Positions 32,699-45,769 are shown, counted from the stretch's first letter. The stretch is DNA of 59,200 bases from Tetmemena sp. SeJ-2015 (GCA_027382625.1 JAJKFJ010022622.1:1-59200); one strand, 5' to 3'. Translations and numbers: made by a program. Notes: generated from the sequence alone by a model not told the origin.

Positions 32699-34152
32699 AT
32701 GCTTGGACAGTAGCAAATGAGTTGTGTGTGAGTGAATAGTTAAGCGCTAGTAAGTTTACTAATGGTTAAGTTAGAAGCAACGGCCCTATCTTGCATTTGA
32801 CAATTGTCATTCTTAAATTATCTAATATATCTATCTGTCTCTATATTTACCTCGCTAGTCATTAATTTAGCCAGATCAGTCTAATTCTATCGAGCGAGTA
32901 GTGATTATAGCTAACTGACCTCTTTTTTTATCTAACTTTAAAAATAAGAATCTCACTTGATTTTCAGCTAGCGATGACAAGAACTATCGATTGAATCTCG
33001 GTAGTTTTTCAGCCCTTGTTAAATCATGTTTAATTTTCCTTTTGATTAGCACCCTGATTTTTAAAATGTAAGAATTCCTAAAAAAGAACATTCTATCAAT
33101 ACTAAAACGAATCCTCTTTAGCTGAGGAGAGTTTACTTAAGTTGGAGCTCATGAACTTTCTGCTTTCGATCAAAGCAGGAATATGACATCTACAATCTTG
33201 CTAAATATGTAAGTGAACTAATGCATCCCTCTATCTGAAAGATTGAAACTGAATACTTGAGATAAATTCTCAAAAGTTAAAAATAATCTGTTTAGAATTG
33301 ATCAAATGAATAGCTTACGATAATCTCAAAGAGAGGGGTATCCTTACTCAAGTTAGTGAAGATATTGAGTTTCAAATCCAATTGTTCCATTGCAAATTTC
33401 CCCAACGATCTGAACAATTATTATCCATTATATATTGCTCAGGTGATGTGCTTAACCCAGCAACTTTATTCTGGCATCCACTTTCTTTTTTCGTTCCTTA
33501 CTTTTAATTATACATTCCTATCATTTTCTAGTTCTTACTAAGAATATGTCAAGACTCTTAAACTCTGATTGGGATTGCTTGCAGAGTTGCCAGAGTCGAT
33601 GGTAATAGCTCCTTGAAATTTCACTGATTCCCTAATCTAGGCTAAGTGCTTCACATATAGAAAGTATAAAATGAAGATCTAACTATAATTTTGAATTTAA
33701 TTTTTCCCAGGTGCACTTAGTGTTCTCAAATATTTGGATTTAATCTAAGATTGATTAAAACTTAATGATTAAATAATCAAAATCTCTTATTTTATTGTTA
33801 ATTTTTATTAAAAAAAAGAAGTTTTGATATTGTTTGATCACAACTACAAATAAAAAATAACAAACTTTTAAATTAAATTACTTACTTTAAATCTCTTCTT
33901 TAAATTAAAAGTTAATTCCTTGAGTCTTCGGTTACCTCAAATAAAGCAACAGCTGAGTCGAAAATATTGAACACTACATTAAACTTGCATAAAAGCACCA
34001 CTACTAAATTTAGTCCAATCTTTGAGATGAGAGTGTGATGAAAATAGGATACCATGAGCAGGAAGGAAGATTCATATCTTATTTGGAAGTTTACTTATAC
34101 CTCACAGAGAATCGCAAGCTTTTCCTTCTGTCTCAAACATTTTCAGTGAACT
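32699..34152. other. AT-rich region without a confident gene
   Basis: Only chance-length open frames are visible. Several short GC-richer stretches (33180-33200, 33560-33610) are too brief to call. Confidence 0.4.
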
Positions 34153-34554
34153 ATTCCCTCCAAAAAAGATAATGAGTGCCGAGAGCACCTAAGCTAGATC
34201 CTTAAGAAAGAAAGGAAGCTCTTGCGAATGGACTAGGTGAAGGTTGTCCAGGGTTCCAAATATGATGAACTCTCAGTGAGGGAGATTTTCGTTAAAGTTA
34301 TTTATGACTTCTATTTCTTGGTGCATCTTACTGATCTCTTGGAATATAAGAAAGCGCTTGACGTAGCTTAATTGTTCAATGAGCCTAACAACACCCAATC
34401 AGAGTACTTGAGACAAGTGATAAAGAGAGCCCAAGATACCAGATAAGGTGCAGTTTTTATAAAACGAGAAGCCTAACTTCATTTCGATTTTAGATTACTA
34501 GTGAAGCCAACTCACTATGTAAATCTTTAGTTCGTACCATTAAATTTTTTTTGA
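34153..34554 (+). CDS. Coding-like ORF, 133 codons, unknown
   Basis: Continuous to TGA 34552-34554 with several TAA/TAG read as Gln. Core segments are EHLSQILKKERKLLRMDQVK, VREIFVKVIYDFYFLVHLT, EYKKALDVAQLF and SEYLRQVIKRAQDT, amphipathic helices typical of a folded domain. No upstream ATG in frame, so a 5' exon is expected. Family not recognised. Confidence 0.42.
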
Positions 34555-34887
34555 AGAGAAGTCTCGGAGAAAAGATTTAGCTTCTTAAATAAGCAAAAGG
34601 TAAGTAACTTAAGATAAGGAGAGAGAGGCCGACCCTTTCATATTTGTATCTCTTAAGCGTTTCTCAAGCTTGGATCAACCATGCGTATCTTAAAAAGCCA
34701 GCAATTCCCTTCTTTGTCGAAGTTGCGATGAGCGAGCTGAATTCTGCAATGAAAAGCACTTAAATTAATGCCGGTTAGATCCGATTTAATATATGCAAAA
34801 TAAGATATGATAATCTGTGAAATATCTTTTATTATATTCAAAGTTATTTAAATTATCTATTAAACTGATTTTATATTAGATCATGCT

Positions 34888-35123
34888 ATTATGATGATTT
34901 TAAATGGAGATTGCTTTTCTAAGAGATGACCTAATACAGAGCAATTTGCCCCTTTCAGGTTTAAATCTCAATGATAACATCGGCTGAGTGAAAGACTTTA
35001 AGGTAATTAGCAATATTAAAATTATTAAATTAGAGATTACAACTATTTAAAAAAGATCTTTAAAGCCGTCCAGCTTATATTAAGATGATTTTAAATGGAG
35101 ATTGTTTTTCTAAGAGATGGCCT
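34888..35123 (+). repeat. Direct repeat of ~45 bp, two copies 191 bp apart
   Basis: 34888-34932 and 35079-35123 share GATGATTTTAAATGGAGATT and CTAAGAGATG with few differences. The flanks differ. Confidence 0.75.
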
Positions 35124-35201
35124 ATACCAGCAGCTGCACCATCTTCAGATAATAATAACATCAATATAACATCAACTCAAACCATTGAAATTTGGTTTGG
35201 G

Positions 35202-35243
35202 AAATGATGTGCTAATGCATGATAATGATGTGCTAATGCATGA
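35202..35243 (+). repeat. 21-bp tandem duplication
   Basis: AATGATGTGCTAATGCATGAT occurs twice in succession. Confidence 0.85.
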
Positions 35244-35599
35244 TAACATTTAAAGTAACTTTTAATTTAGTGTAAGATTGAGAATGAAACTTATGATAAA
35301 AATAAAGTAATCTCAACAAATATAACTATTAAATACGTTATAGAAAATGCATAACATAGACCGAGGATGCAATTTTTAAATAGAAAGCAGGAAATGAAAT
35401 ACTTACTAGAGGAAATGCTTGCCAGTTGAAATCTTTTGATAAAGAAATAAGTATTTTAAAAAGTATTTCAAAGATCATCTAAATTATTTTACCTTTATTT
35501 GATTTTTAAGTTAAAAAATTTAATCTCTAATCACCCCAATCCATATTATCACGAACATCCAAATTACTCTGTCTCACTTTATCCTTAAGAAATTATCAC

Positions 35600-35860
35600 T
35601 GATGATATTTCTTTGCTCAAGTTGAATGTTTTGAACTTGTGCTTTGATATTTTCGATTTGCTTCACGAGTAAGAAGAAGTTCTTCTTTCAGGTTGAACTC
35701 TGGAGAATAGGGAGGGTGAAGATAATTTTGATACTTAGATTTAGTCAAAGCCCTTTTTTTCTTTATCTGTGAAAAAATGGAGGATTATTTAGCACAAGAG
35801 CAATACTTAGAGAGTAGTTACCCATCAATCCTAGAATAAAATCGATGAACTTTTCAAAAT
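35600..35860 (-). pseudogene. DDE transposase C-terminal remnant
   Basis: Reading leftward: FIDFILGLMGN, LSIALVLNNPPFFHR (second catalytic Asp replaced by Asn, family VLDNAPFH), then after a one-base shift YQNYLHPPYSPEFNLKEELL, matching the LPPYSPxLNPIE signature around the third acidic residue. The upstream catalytic part is not recognisable in the AT-rich DNA. A dead relative of the transposases at 11.3, 18.8 and 43 kb. Confidence 0.62.
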
Positions 35861-35865
35861 ATACA

Positions 35866-36235
35866 AACATAAAATTTCGGTAATATGATAAATTAATTGT
35901 CTGCTATGCTGAAATGCAAGCCATTACTCTAGTCGGAGATTTATTCCTATGCTTTACATAATTACTTAAGTTCTCCCCTTTTCTATTTAATTAAAGTCTG
36001 TGATTGGTATCTATTGGAAACAAAATCTTAAAAAAAGATTTGGCATCTATCTTGTCCTCCTGCTCCAACTCCTTTATAAATTATTGCCTAAACTATAATA
36101 TCCTTAACGCTATCTTTCCTGTAAATTGCTTGAAACATTTTTAAACCGTTCTCTTGACAACATTCTTCTAGTAAACTGACCTTATGTGAGAGACTGTCAT
36201 CTTGAAATCTAGAAATCATCGATGCCTCATCACGA
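35866..36235 (-). CDS. Open frame of ~120 codons, unknown
   Basis: Open on the minus strand with Gln codons (MISRFQDDSLSHKVSLLEE, GLKMFQAIYRKDSVKDIIV). It lies just upstream of the transposase remnant on the same strand and could be its N-terminal part. No HTH or first Asp is evident. Low confidence because TGA-only termination makes chance frames long. Confidence 0.25.
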
Positions 36236-37900
36236 GAGCTCTGTCAGTGTAAATTTACTTAAAATTTCTAGTATTTTGCTTGAAGTAAAGAATTCTTCAA
36301 TCTCCTCTTGAAAAGGTAAATTCTTTCATATATTTTAATCTTTAATGGATTGGGTTATTAAGTTCAGCAAGCCTCTTTAATCTTGTCTAAGTCCAGTGAA
36401 GTAAGGAATTTTAGAATATTCAAAGAGAAGGATTGCCCCAGGACTTATAATACCTTCAAGGTATCGAAGACTGTTTACCTTTTCCTCGACTGTGCACTCA
36501 TTCATAACTATCTTTTTTCTTTTGAATAAATTAAATTTCTTTATTATAAAAATATGTTCTTTCATTTAAATTTGATCAGTTTAAAGACCAATATTTATAG
36601 TCCGAATGAACTTCTATATTTCTAGTTCCTTTCAGGAGTTTGGGTTTTCCACAATTAAAATAATTATAATTAAAAGTTCAGCTACTGAAACTTTAAGAGA
36701 GAACTGTAAATATTTTCTTACATGAGATGAAGATCCTTAGAATTTATTTTAGACCTTGAAAATATAACTCTCTTAATCTTCCAGCTTCTTCCTGTTAAAG
36801 GCTTTGAGTGTGTTCCCGAATAAGAGCAATTAAATTTTAAGACAAGAAATGCTGTTGGAGATTGGTTAAAGTATTAAATTCTGGAAATGCTCCAAAAACA
36901 CTAGAACTCTCTTATTGAAGGCTAGAGAATTGCTAATTATTTTTCATCAACTTTTGTAAAATATAAAAGATTCAATTAGAGATATTAATAAACTTCGGCT
37001 GTAGGCAATAGAGTGAGGCTTAAAGGAAGAGGCTCTGATTTTATTTCTGAAAGTATTCTAATATTTGGAGTCAAGAAATTCTCAGCCTCTCATTCTTAGA
37101 TGAAAGAAGCATGAGCTGGAATAAGTTCGTTATAGATCCTGGTAAAGAGGAAATTGTATCCAAAAATTCTATTTTTAATCGTGGCTCTGAGATACACTTT
37201 TATTTTTCTGTTAAATGAGTATCATTTGAATAACCACAAAAATGAGGCATTGTAAAGAGGCTAGCTCCGCTGACATTTGCTGAGGTTTATTTATATAGAG
37301 AACTTGTTTAGGATAAATATCTATTTTTTCTTCTATTTGCCTAGATGAAGGGTTAGTAAAAAAGCATTCACATAATTAAAATATAAATCTTACGCAGATA
37401 CCTGTGAGAGGTTAGTCAAGAGGCACCAACTCTTGGTCTTAGCTATAGAAAGCAAATTCAATCATATATTATATCTGAGATTAAATATAATTCAAAGTTT
37501 ACAACTAAGATATTAGAACAAATTGGATATTTAATTCACCTAAATGTTCACTTTAAATGAGCTTTGCTGATCTGGATAGACAGTTCAAATATTTTCAGAT
37601 TTTTGTTTATCAATGAGTAGACTCTTACTTGGACCTTATGTAGTTTTCAAGAGTAAGCAAGTATGACGCAATACCATAGAGACAGTGCTTACAGAAACCT
37701 TTTGCATTTGGAAATCAGAGAACGACTTGAACCGTTGCATATTTCATATGTCAATCAGGACAACATTTCAAGTATTGGCTGAAGAAAAGTATTAATTCAT
37801 GACGTTAAATATTACATGAAGTTACACGAAGTGTACAAACACAGCAGACTGACTTTGGGCTCAATGTAGAGTTAGGACGAACTGTGTTTTTCCCCTCAGA
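36236..37900. other. AT-rich region, no confident gene
   Basis: A 38-codon frame at 37111-37227 is the only ATG-started one with mild coding composition. Nothing else is supported. Confidence 0.4.
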
Positions 37901-38426
37901 ATGTATGAGCAGCAGCTTAGATTGATCAGGAAGGAAGGTGTTATCTTAGAGGAAAGGGGTTAGCAAAGATTATAGCTAAAAGTAGAGACAATGATAAAGT
38001 ATGATGGATTCACACCAATTCGCACCAATGACCTCGCCTATTTGCACCAGTCCAAATTAGTGCTGAATCAATCGCTTAGAGTGAGAATTCAGCTCGATGA
38101 TAATAGGCATTCGAGCTAAAGCAGATATTGAGTCGCATGCAAAGATAAAGGTCGGCTTGTCTCAAGCTCTTTATATCAATCACATTAAGAAATTCTTAGT
38201 CAAATTGATGAAGGCGAAGTAAGATAAACCTCATGATATCGCTGCTTCTTCAAACACTAATAAACGATATGCTCAAGGAAGAAAGCCAAAGCTTTTAAAA
38301 CGCGATAGGCTAGAAGTCGCGCTTTCAATAAGCATTTTTGTTTCATTAGATAACATAAGATAAAGTTTATCCCATCGGATTATTGGCGAAGGCACGTCTA
38401 GATAAATAAAAATAAAAACCATCTGA
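37901..38426 (+). CDS. Two overlapping coding-like frames, unknown
   Basis: ATG at 37901 (MYEQQLRLIRKEGVILEE...KVETMIKYDGFTP) runs to ~38130. A second frame from ATG 38097 (MIIGIRAKADIESHAKIKV ... RYAQGRKPKLLKRD) runs to TGA 38424-38426. The overlap suggests one gene with a frame break. The GRKPKLLKRDRLEVALS segment recalls the linker of Tc1-type transposases, but no catalytic motif follows. Confidence 0.35.
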
Positions 38427-39188
38427 ATCGAAGGTGGACATCGAGTTTCTAAGGTGCTAAGGAGATTAGTGAAATATTTTGAGAAAGTAAGTACTCGATA
38501 TGTGTGATGATCCTTTCAATAATTTATTGAGGATATTTTAAAGAAAGAACAATACTTTTAAATGAATAAGTGAGGTATTTGGTGCACCTTGATTGTGCAA
38601 AATTCGATTTTAAGAATTATAAAAGCAATTTCTTCAAGAGAAGCGGTTATCTCCCATTATCAATTATATTATTTAGCTAATGCTATTTGTAAACAAGAAT
38701 AAAGGGCAGAAACTACATGGAAAGCACAAGCATCTAAAGTTTTAGCAATGTCTTAATATTAAAATATCTGAGAGGTTTTTAAAAGTATCCTCAGAAGTTA
38801 AGATCAAAGGACTATAATAATGAACTACTAATATATAATAAGCTAATTCATGCTTGTTTTAATTTTGATAAATTTTATACAAGACTTTTAGGTTTCCTTT
38901 TTAGCTTTACTAATTTAAAAATAATTAAATATTTTTTTATAACTATTTTTATTTTGATAAGAAAAACAAACATTCATAATCTAATACTCTTCTCATAGAA
39001 GGAATTTTGATAACTCCCAAAATGACAGCAAAAATGTATACCATAGCTTATTGAAAGTTCTTGTCTTAGAGGTAGATAGTAAGGTATATAATCTAGATTT
39101 TGAGCAAGCAAGATAATTTTACCTGCTTCTCTGATATCTATAGAGTTTTAATTACATAAGCAATTTAGGAAACTATTATCTACTTCCA
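38427..39188. other. AT-rich region
   Basis: No gene supported. Confidence 0.4.
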
Positions 39189-39630
39189 ATGAAGAAATTG
39201 AACAGAGAATATCGCAGGTTTATCCTCATGAACAGCAAAGAGCTATTGAAGATTAACCAGGTCATAATTGGCAGCCATCTTATATCAGGCAAGCTCTTAG
39301 TCAAAGGCATCTACGCACTTTTTTGTTAGGATCTATTTTTCCTGGCTCATTCAAGCACCCTAAGAGATTGTACCAAGTCTCTAGACTGAGCATACTTACT
39401 CAAAATCTTGAGCAGCCCCCAACTAGAGTGTCTCGCTCACTTTATCAAGAGAACCTTGAAATCAAGGAGCAACACTAACAAATAGAATGACAAGAAAAGT
39501 TATGCCTTAGGATTATTCTACTTTTACAGTTTACTAAAGGGGAAACTTTCCTAACTGAAAATAATTTGGAAAAAATATATTAAAAACAAAGTATAATCTT
39601 TGGACTAATCATAAAAGCACTGCTTTAAGT
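39189..39630 (+). CDS. Coding-like frame with one internal TGA, unknown
   Basis: ATG 39189: MKKLNREYRRFILMNSKELL... with a TGA after TKSLD near 39387, then the same frame continues AYLLKILSSPQLECLAHFIK. Composition drops to AT-rich after ~39520. No family recognised. Confidence 0.3.
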
Positions 39631-41442
39631 TAAGAAAGCTTATTCAAACATTTTAAGCATTAAAATTTATTCCTAAGTCAATAATTCAATTGAAGTTTAT
39701 TATAATCAAAAGAAACGAAGTAATATTCAAATATATTTTATTATAATTTTATATATACAATAAGGTATCTTTTTTATTGAGAAGGAAAATATTATCCAGC
39801 ATTAAGATTCTTTTTCTATTTTAATAATATCTCAGATAAGCAAACTGATATTATAAAATATCATAAAATTAAAAACTTTAAGGGATCTTATTTTAAATAC
39901 AATTCTTGCTTAGTAATTAGTAGAGGAAAGGTCCTTACTTAACTTTACATCCTTGCATTTAGAGAAGATCTACTCCTCTAAATTTTTAAATTGTGCGAAG
40001 AGTATGGGAAGACGATCTGCTACTGAAGTTATAAGAAATGAGACATAACCTACTCATCTGCTTAAGATGTACTTTCTAAAGCACTTCAATGCAGAGCAAT
40101 TCTGACGTGAGAGCGAATAAAAGGAAATTAAATTTTTTAAATTATATCTTATAGATATACCCTTTTGAATAGTTCTATAATGAGTTTCCAATACTAGGCA
40201 TGATTTCGTGTCTACAGATCTTAGATCCTGTCTCACTTAAATGTCCACTTTTCCATAGAGAGAACTTTTAATTATTTTAGGGATATAGAGGAGGATAAAT
40301 TAGGCGAGCATTAAGTTCTTCTAGGAAGTCCAATTCTTCTTATTGCGGTGGCTTGAGAAGTTATTAAGTTGGAAAATTAGAGTATTTTCTATGAAAAATC
40401 TCTTAAACTAATGATGAAATAGGTAATCTTAAACATATTCAAGGCACATCACACATGTTTTGCATGATATAGCCCCTCAAACCTTGCTAACGCAAGTACT
40501 CCTAACTTCTCAACTTGCTTAAGTTTGTTGATACTTTCAATACATTCTTAAGAAAACTCAAGACTGCCGATGTCTTAAACTCGTTCTCATTAAAAATATC
40601 AGCGTACTCTCATCACTCGAGCATTTATAAATTTATTCGATGCAATTTACAGAAGAGGTAGTAATTTAAAGTTCCAAATTACGAGTTTAGCCATCCTCAT
40701 TATATTTGATTTTGTAAATTCCTCTATCGCTTCCTCACAACTAAGGAAGCTAGGACTTCCTCGACATGCAAAAACTTCTTCACATCAGGAAGTTACACTA
40801 TCCAGTCGTCAACTCGTGGCCTAAGGGGAGAAAGAAGGAGATAAGTAGCTCGTGGCGATGATGAGAATATAGAAAGCAGAGAGAATAAAATAAAGATAGC
40901 GATGTAATCAATGCTTTCATCTGAATGCCGGCTAGCCATTTTTCAGATCTAGCTAGGAAATAGAGGTCGGGTCTAACGACTCTATTGATTTATTTAAGTT
41001 AAATTAAATCTACAAATTTCTTATCCATTAATTCTATCTCTGGCCATGTGTAATTGGGTATTATGTACGAATATTGAAAGATTTAGTAATTTTTATTTTT
41101 AGAGAAGTCGGGCTAGGGAGTGCTGGCAACATTATAATAGAGAATCTCTAAGCTTGAATTCTTTTCATTCTGAACTTCGTTTCGTTGTCAGAGGTTCTTT
41201 ATCAACTTCTTTAATCAATATCAGTTTTTTAGATAATATTAACAGACTCTCGCTCAAAATTTTCCTATTTTTAAATATTTTAGAGCGCAATTGAATTAAA
41301 AAAAATATAGCAGACTTTCTATTTTAAATGAGATATCTTAGCACGCTAAGTTTTAAAGAATCATAATTCAAGGATACTAATTTTCTCCTGAATTTATATG
41401 CGCTTGTTTCATCGGTGGCAATAAGAAAATTAGAAGAAGAAT
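39631..41442. other. AT-rich region, no confident gene
   Basis: A short GC-richer stretch at 40740-40930 is the only compositional change. No domain seen on either strand. Confidence 0.4.
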
Positions 41443-41519
41443 ATGAAGCATTTAGGGAGTATGCAATCTCAAATTATTAAATCTTTATATTACTTACAAC
41501 TATATATAAAAAAAATCGA

Positions 41520-41830
41520 GCGATGTAGACTCACTAACCAAGTAACCCTTCACTGCGGCTCCTCTGAAGACACTTGCGCTGTATACGGCTCACGCCAACT
41601 GCTCTTGCCAATGCTAGGTCAGGGCGCTGTCACTCGCTCTGAGACGGGGAGGAGGCCTCCACCTCTGCTCAAATTTTTCCATCCCGAAGGCATGGTCTGC
41701 CTTCACCGGCCTCGTTCAGAGTGCTGGTGAGCGACCAGCTGCAAGGAGCAACTCTGGAGGAACGGGCTCTCTGCCTTTTGTGCAGCCGAGTTCTGTTGAG
41801 GTCTTGAAGTCTTGCCCTCTCTTGATCTAT
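41520..41830. pseudogene. GC-rich coding-like island
   Basis: GC content is well above the surroundings. On + an ATG frame (from 41443) is open to TGA at 41728. On - a frame reads DQERARLQDLNRTRLHKRQR and continues past two TGA. The strand cannot be decided and no domain is recognised. Probably a fragment of a GC-rich gene such as the transposase at 43 kb. Confidence 0.3.
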
Positions 41831-42184
41831 TGTAATAATCTAACCATATTTGTTTCCTTCCGCCACCTTTAGTAGTAAGTAATAGAAAGATTTTATAAGA
41901 AAATTAAATCTTAGATTTCATTCTTACTTGAGTATCGGACTTTTAACATTTCCTTTTTATTCAAAATAAATTCCCTTGCTTTCAATGCAAAAATATTTAA
42001 GAGTTAAATAACCATTTAAAACGTGAGGTAAATTATTTAAAGATAGAAAGCATCCAAAGATTATGATATAACAGTGCTCAGATTATAAAACCCTCTTTAA
42101 TTATCATGTGCTTCATAGTGTAGCTTTAAATATAAATTAGCGAAATTATGTGAGTGTCTAATATAATTAGCGAGATAATTAAGT

Positions 42185-42606
42185 ATGTCAATCTTCCAAA
42201 TGGATCCGCAAGTACTTATTGCCGCACGATACTCTCAAGCCATTTTGCTTCTATCAGGGCTAGGATTACTGCAGATAGCAGCAAGAGGACTCTGGTGTTG
42301 CCACTCTCTACGTAGAGCATTGTACAGTAAAAATCAGCCTTTCAAGCCCTCCTTGCAAGCGATGCTAAGAAAGCTTGCTCTCTACATTCTGTAGTGCAAC
42401 TCAGGATATGCTCATAGTAGGTAATCCTGTATCGAAAATCGTCTTGACTCTAAGTCCTGTTGTCTTTGCCAACATCTCAAGCCTCTTAATGCTTTCTTTT
42501 CATCGGATGTCTTCCATGTCCATCTGTTTTGGATTGATATCCACCCTATGTCCCTTATGTCGGTCCTCTTTTCCGATAGAAGTTTGCTATTAAGAATGTC
42601 AAACAC
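42185..42606 (-). pseudogene. Coding-like island, unknown
   Basis: The minus strand reads VDINPKQMDMEDIR, TGA, then KESIKRLEMLAKTTGLRVKT and further frames toward 42200. An alternative minus frame (from 42606) is open for 64 codons. GC-richer than flanks. No family recognised. Confidence 0.28.
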
Positions 42607-42999
42607 AGTGATTTAAATAAGTTCTAAGTTGGAGTCAGCCGCACCATAAAGGTAATAATCAATTTTAATATTGACTATATGTGGTTATTGAATAATTAGA
42701 TTATGGTAATAAGTAGCATTTTTTTCCTTTGATTTTTTTAAAGTAAATTATGGAAACTTTATTGTTATAAAAAACTCTGTAAGGAATACTAGCTGGAGCT
42801 TCAGAGTAAAGTATCTCCTCGCTTTAAGATATTGCCACCCGAAACAATAAAGTTAAATATGCATATAGTAGGAGTGTAATGAGTTAAGCTCTGCTTCACA
42901 GCGCTCGAGAGAATGAACCACGATCCTCATCTATGTTACTAATAGGAAGCGATTGTCATTAATTTGCGTTATTACAAATATAATCAATTCTTATTCTAA

Positions 43000-44106
43000 A
43001 TGGAATCTTCAAAGACGCGATAAACGCGGAAGCGGAAGTTCCAGGATTTCGACCCTACTTACTCTTCCCTCCTCGCACAGCAGTTTTCGCATTTGCACAT
43101 TTCGGACATGATCCTAAAACCCTACTTGGAGAGTAGGCTCCCTCAGATTAAATCGAAGGCTATCAAGAAAGCCAGGCCATTCAGGCTGAGAGTTCGGCAG
43201 GTAATATCCTACGAGCAACAGCTCTCTTCAGTTTATCTAAGATATGGATCTCTCTCTTCGGACAAGCATCCCAAGCTTACCTATCCTGCAGTTGCAAATA
43301 TTCTTGGACTCCGCACATGCGCGGTTAATATGATAATTCAGTGTTGGCGCAAGAATACCTACACGGTTGTGGTCAACAAGAGCAAGAGAGGACGCCAGCC
43401 TCTTCTCCCCCGGAGACCGAGCAGCGAGTCACATCCATTAAAGTCCTCAAAGAAACAGCCCATCTCAACCTGGAGCAGCGCTGCCACTACCTCCACCTCC
43501 ACTATGGGATACCACTGCTTTCAACTTTCGGGCTAAGATAAGTGTACAGACGCAATGGAGTTAAGTACCGCGCTGCTGGATACGCTTACATACGCAAGGA
43601 GAAGAAGGAGCGGGAGGCTCAGGAGAGGCAGCAGGATTTCTCCAAGCGAGTGACCCGGTGGATCTACGAGGGCCGTCACCTGGGCTACATGACGAGTCGA
43701 CCTTTAACGCGTGGAGTCTCCCAACGAAGCTGGCTCAAGGACGCATGAAAGTTCAAATTCCCCGCAAGCGCGGCAAGTCATGACTGTTTCGGGCTATCAG
43801 TGAGACTGGGGGCCTTCTTCACTCCAAACCACGTTGGCAGCAACAAAATCGGGCACTTCCTTGCATTCCTAACCCAGCTCGCTCCGCGCCCCACACTAGG
43901 GAGGTCCTTCTCATGGACAATCTATCCATCACAAGAGCAGCAAGGTCCCAGCTTCCCGCCTGTTGGCTGTTCTATTGATACCCACCCCCTTACAGTTGCT
44001 CTCTCAAACCCCAAACGAACGGCTTGGGTGCTCAAGCAAACTGGGGGAAGGCCACGGCTCCCACTAAATTATACTGGCATCCCAATTATAAAGCAGAAAT
44101 ATTTAG
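43000..44106 (+). pseudogene. GC-rich DDE transposase (IS630/Tc1-type), frame-broken
   Basis: ATG 43000 (MESSKTRQTRKRKFQDFDP). Helix-turn-helix-like regions are YPAVANILGLRTCAVNMIIQ, and after a shift GIPLLSTFGLRQVYRRNGVK. Catalytic landmarks: LHDESTFNAW (first Asp, ~43690), VLLMDNLSI (second Asp, ~43913), and a PPYSCSL-NP segment near 43985-44015 where the third acidic residue should be, now NPKRTAW-like. At least four frame changes. GC content is roughly twice that of the flanks, which suggests recent arrival. No terminal inverted repeats seen. Confidence 0.65.
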
Positions 44107-44808
44107 AATCATTATTCCACTTACGCAATTAACTTCGATCACTTCCTATAAGTTAAATATAAGAATTATGTTTAATTTTGGATCACGAGAAGAAACTGAG
44201 TTATAGAAATTGCAATAATAAAAAGTTATTGTCTTTTTTAAGCCACTTAAAAGGATATAAGCATATTTACTCGAGATATATGATATAAAGTGATCAATTC
44301 TAGCTTTACGAATCATTTTCTAATGGGATTGTTAGTCATCTTGCCTACTAAGCTGATGAAATATTTACTATTTGCTATTATTAGATTGGAAAAAAATATT
44401 TACTATATTTTATTTTATATTTATAAAATGCTATTACAACTTTGGAAGAGCAGAACGATAAAAGGATTCCCTTTCGCTAACATCTGACTGCGAAATACTT
44501 TCTAGACTACTCCCAAAAATTACTCTTAGGTCTCTTTCTCCCTTTTCTTGTGCTATAGTAGCAATTATTTGCTGAAATATAACTCGATAGGGCAGCATAT
44601 CTTTAGTCAAAGAAAGAAGGGAGATAATTTGAAGAGCAATTTGAACTTCTTCATCGCAACTATCATATAGTACAAATTAATTAAATCAAAATCTTAGTCA
44701 ACACATATACAAATAAGAGTCTCATTGTTGGTTAAGTCTCATGCTCTTTTAATTTCTTAAGGCCCTACCAGAAAAAAGTAGGTAGTTAGTCTGAAATCAA
44801 GGAGCAAA
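44107..44808. other. AT-rich region
   Basis: No gene supported. Confidence 0.4.
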
Positions 44809-45036
44809 ATGGATGAAGGGAAGAAGAGTCAATTTATATTTAAAGAAGAATTTGAAGGAGCTATACAGATAGACTAAGACTTTAAGAAAACTGTTATTCT
44901 TATAAAGAATTACTTAAGATTTACAATACTGGATACATCAAATTTCGTAAAGATCATCGATTATGTTCAAAATAATAAGACTCCGTATACTTTAAAGCTA
45001 AAACTATATCATCATGTTAAAGTAGTTGCTACGTGA
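44809..45036 (+). CDS. 75-residue ORF, unknown
   Basis: ATG 44809 to TGA 45034-45036 (MDEGKKSQFIFKEEFEG ... KLYHHVKVVAT), one TAA as Gln. Alternating hydrophobic residues suggest a small folded beta-rich protein. It could be a first exon. No family recognised. Confidence 0.35.
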
Positions 45037-45769
45037 GAATATGAATAGTAAGATAGATGAATAGACTTGGTAAATGAGCTCAAAAGCACCAAGCTTAAAT
45101 AAATCCTAATACATTAAATTTAATAAACATTAAATTTTAAACCAAACTTAATAAATTGTATAAATGAGATGGCCGAATTTTATCTAGATGATAAACTAGA
45201 ATAGTTAGGTTTTGATATTTCAATTTTTGTAAATTAAAAATATAATGATTCTCAAAATCTGACTGTACCTTTCTTTAAACAAAAATAGCATTTGTTTGAT
45301 GCAGCATAAGTTAGAAATGACAATTAAATTACTCTCAATCCATGAGAAACTCAATTAAATATATCTATAAAAAAAAAGTTAATGAAATCTAAATGAGGGA
45401 AATAAGAATCCACTCTCTCATTCTCTTAAAGCATATAAAATAATAGGAGAGATAAGCAGATTGAAATTTGTAAAAATCGAATAGAGATTTGTTTACCGAT
45501 TGCTAATTAAACATGATAGTTAATATTAAAGAATCTAAGGATGTGATGCTTTCAGCTTTTAATAAAAATAGGTACAAAAATGAATATTTATCCTAAATTA
45601 ATATTTTACATATTTTTAAGTTTGACAAATAAAGTGAAGGAATGAATATGATGATCTGAATCTGATAACTAAAATGCTGTTTTGCTTCAACAATAGTACT
45701 CTAAATAGCCCACTAAGCACCTTACCTCCAAGTTGCAATCTATCATTAAAAACCTGCAGTATTATTTAT
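45037..45769. other. AT-rich region
   Basis: No gene supported. Confidence 0.4.
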
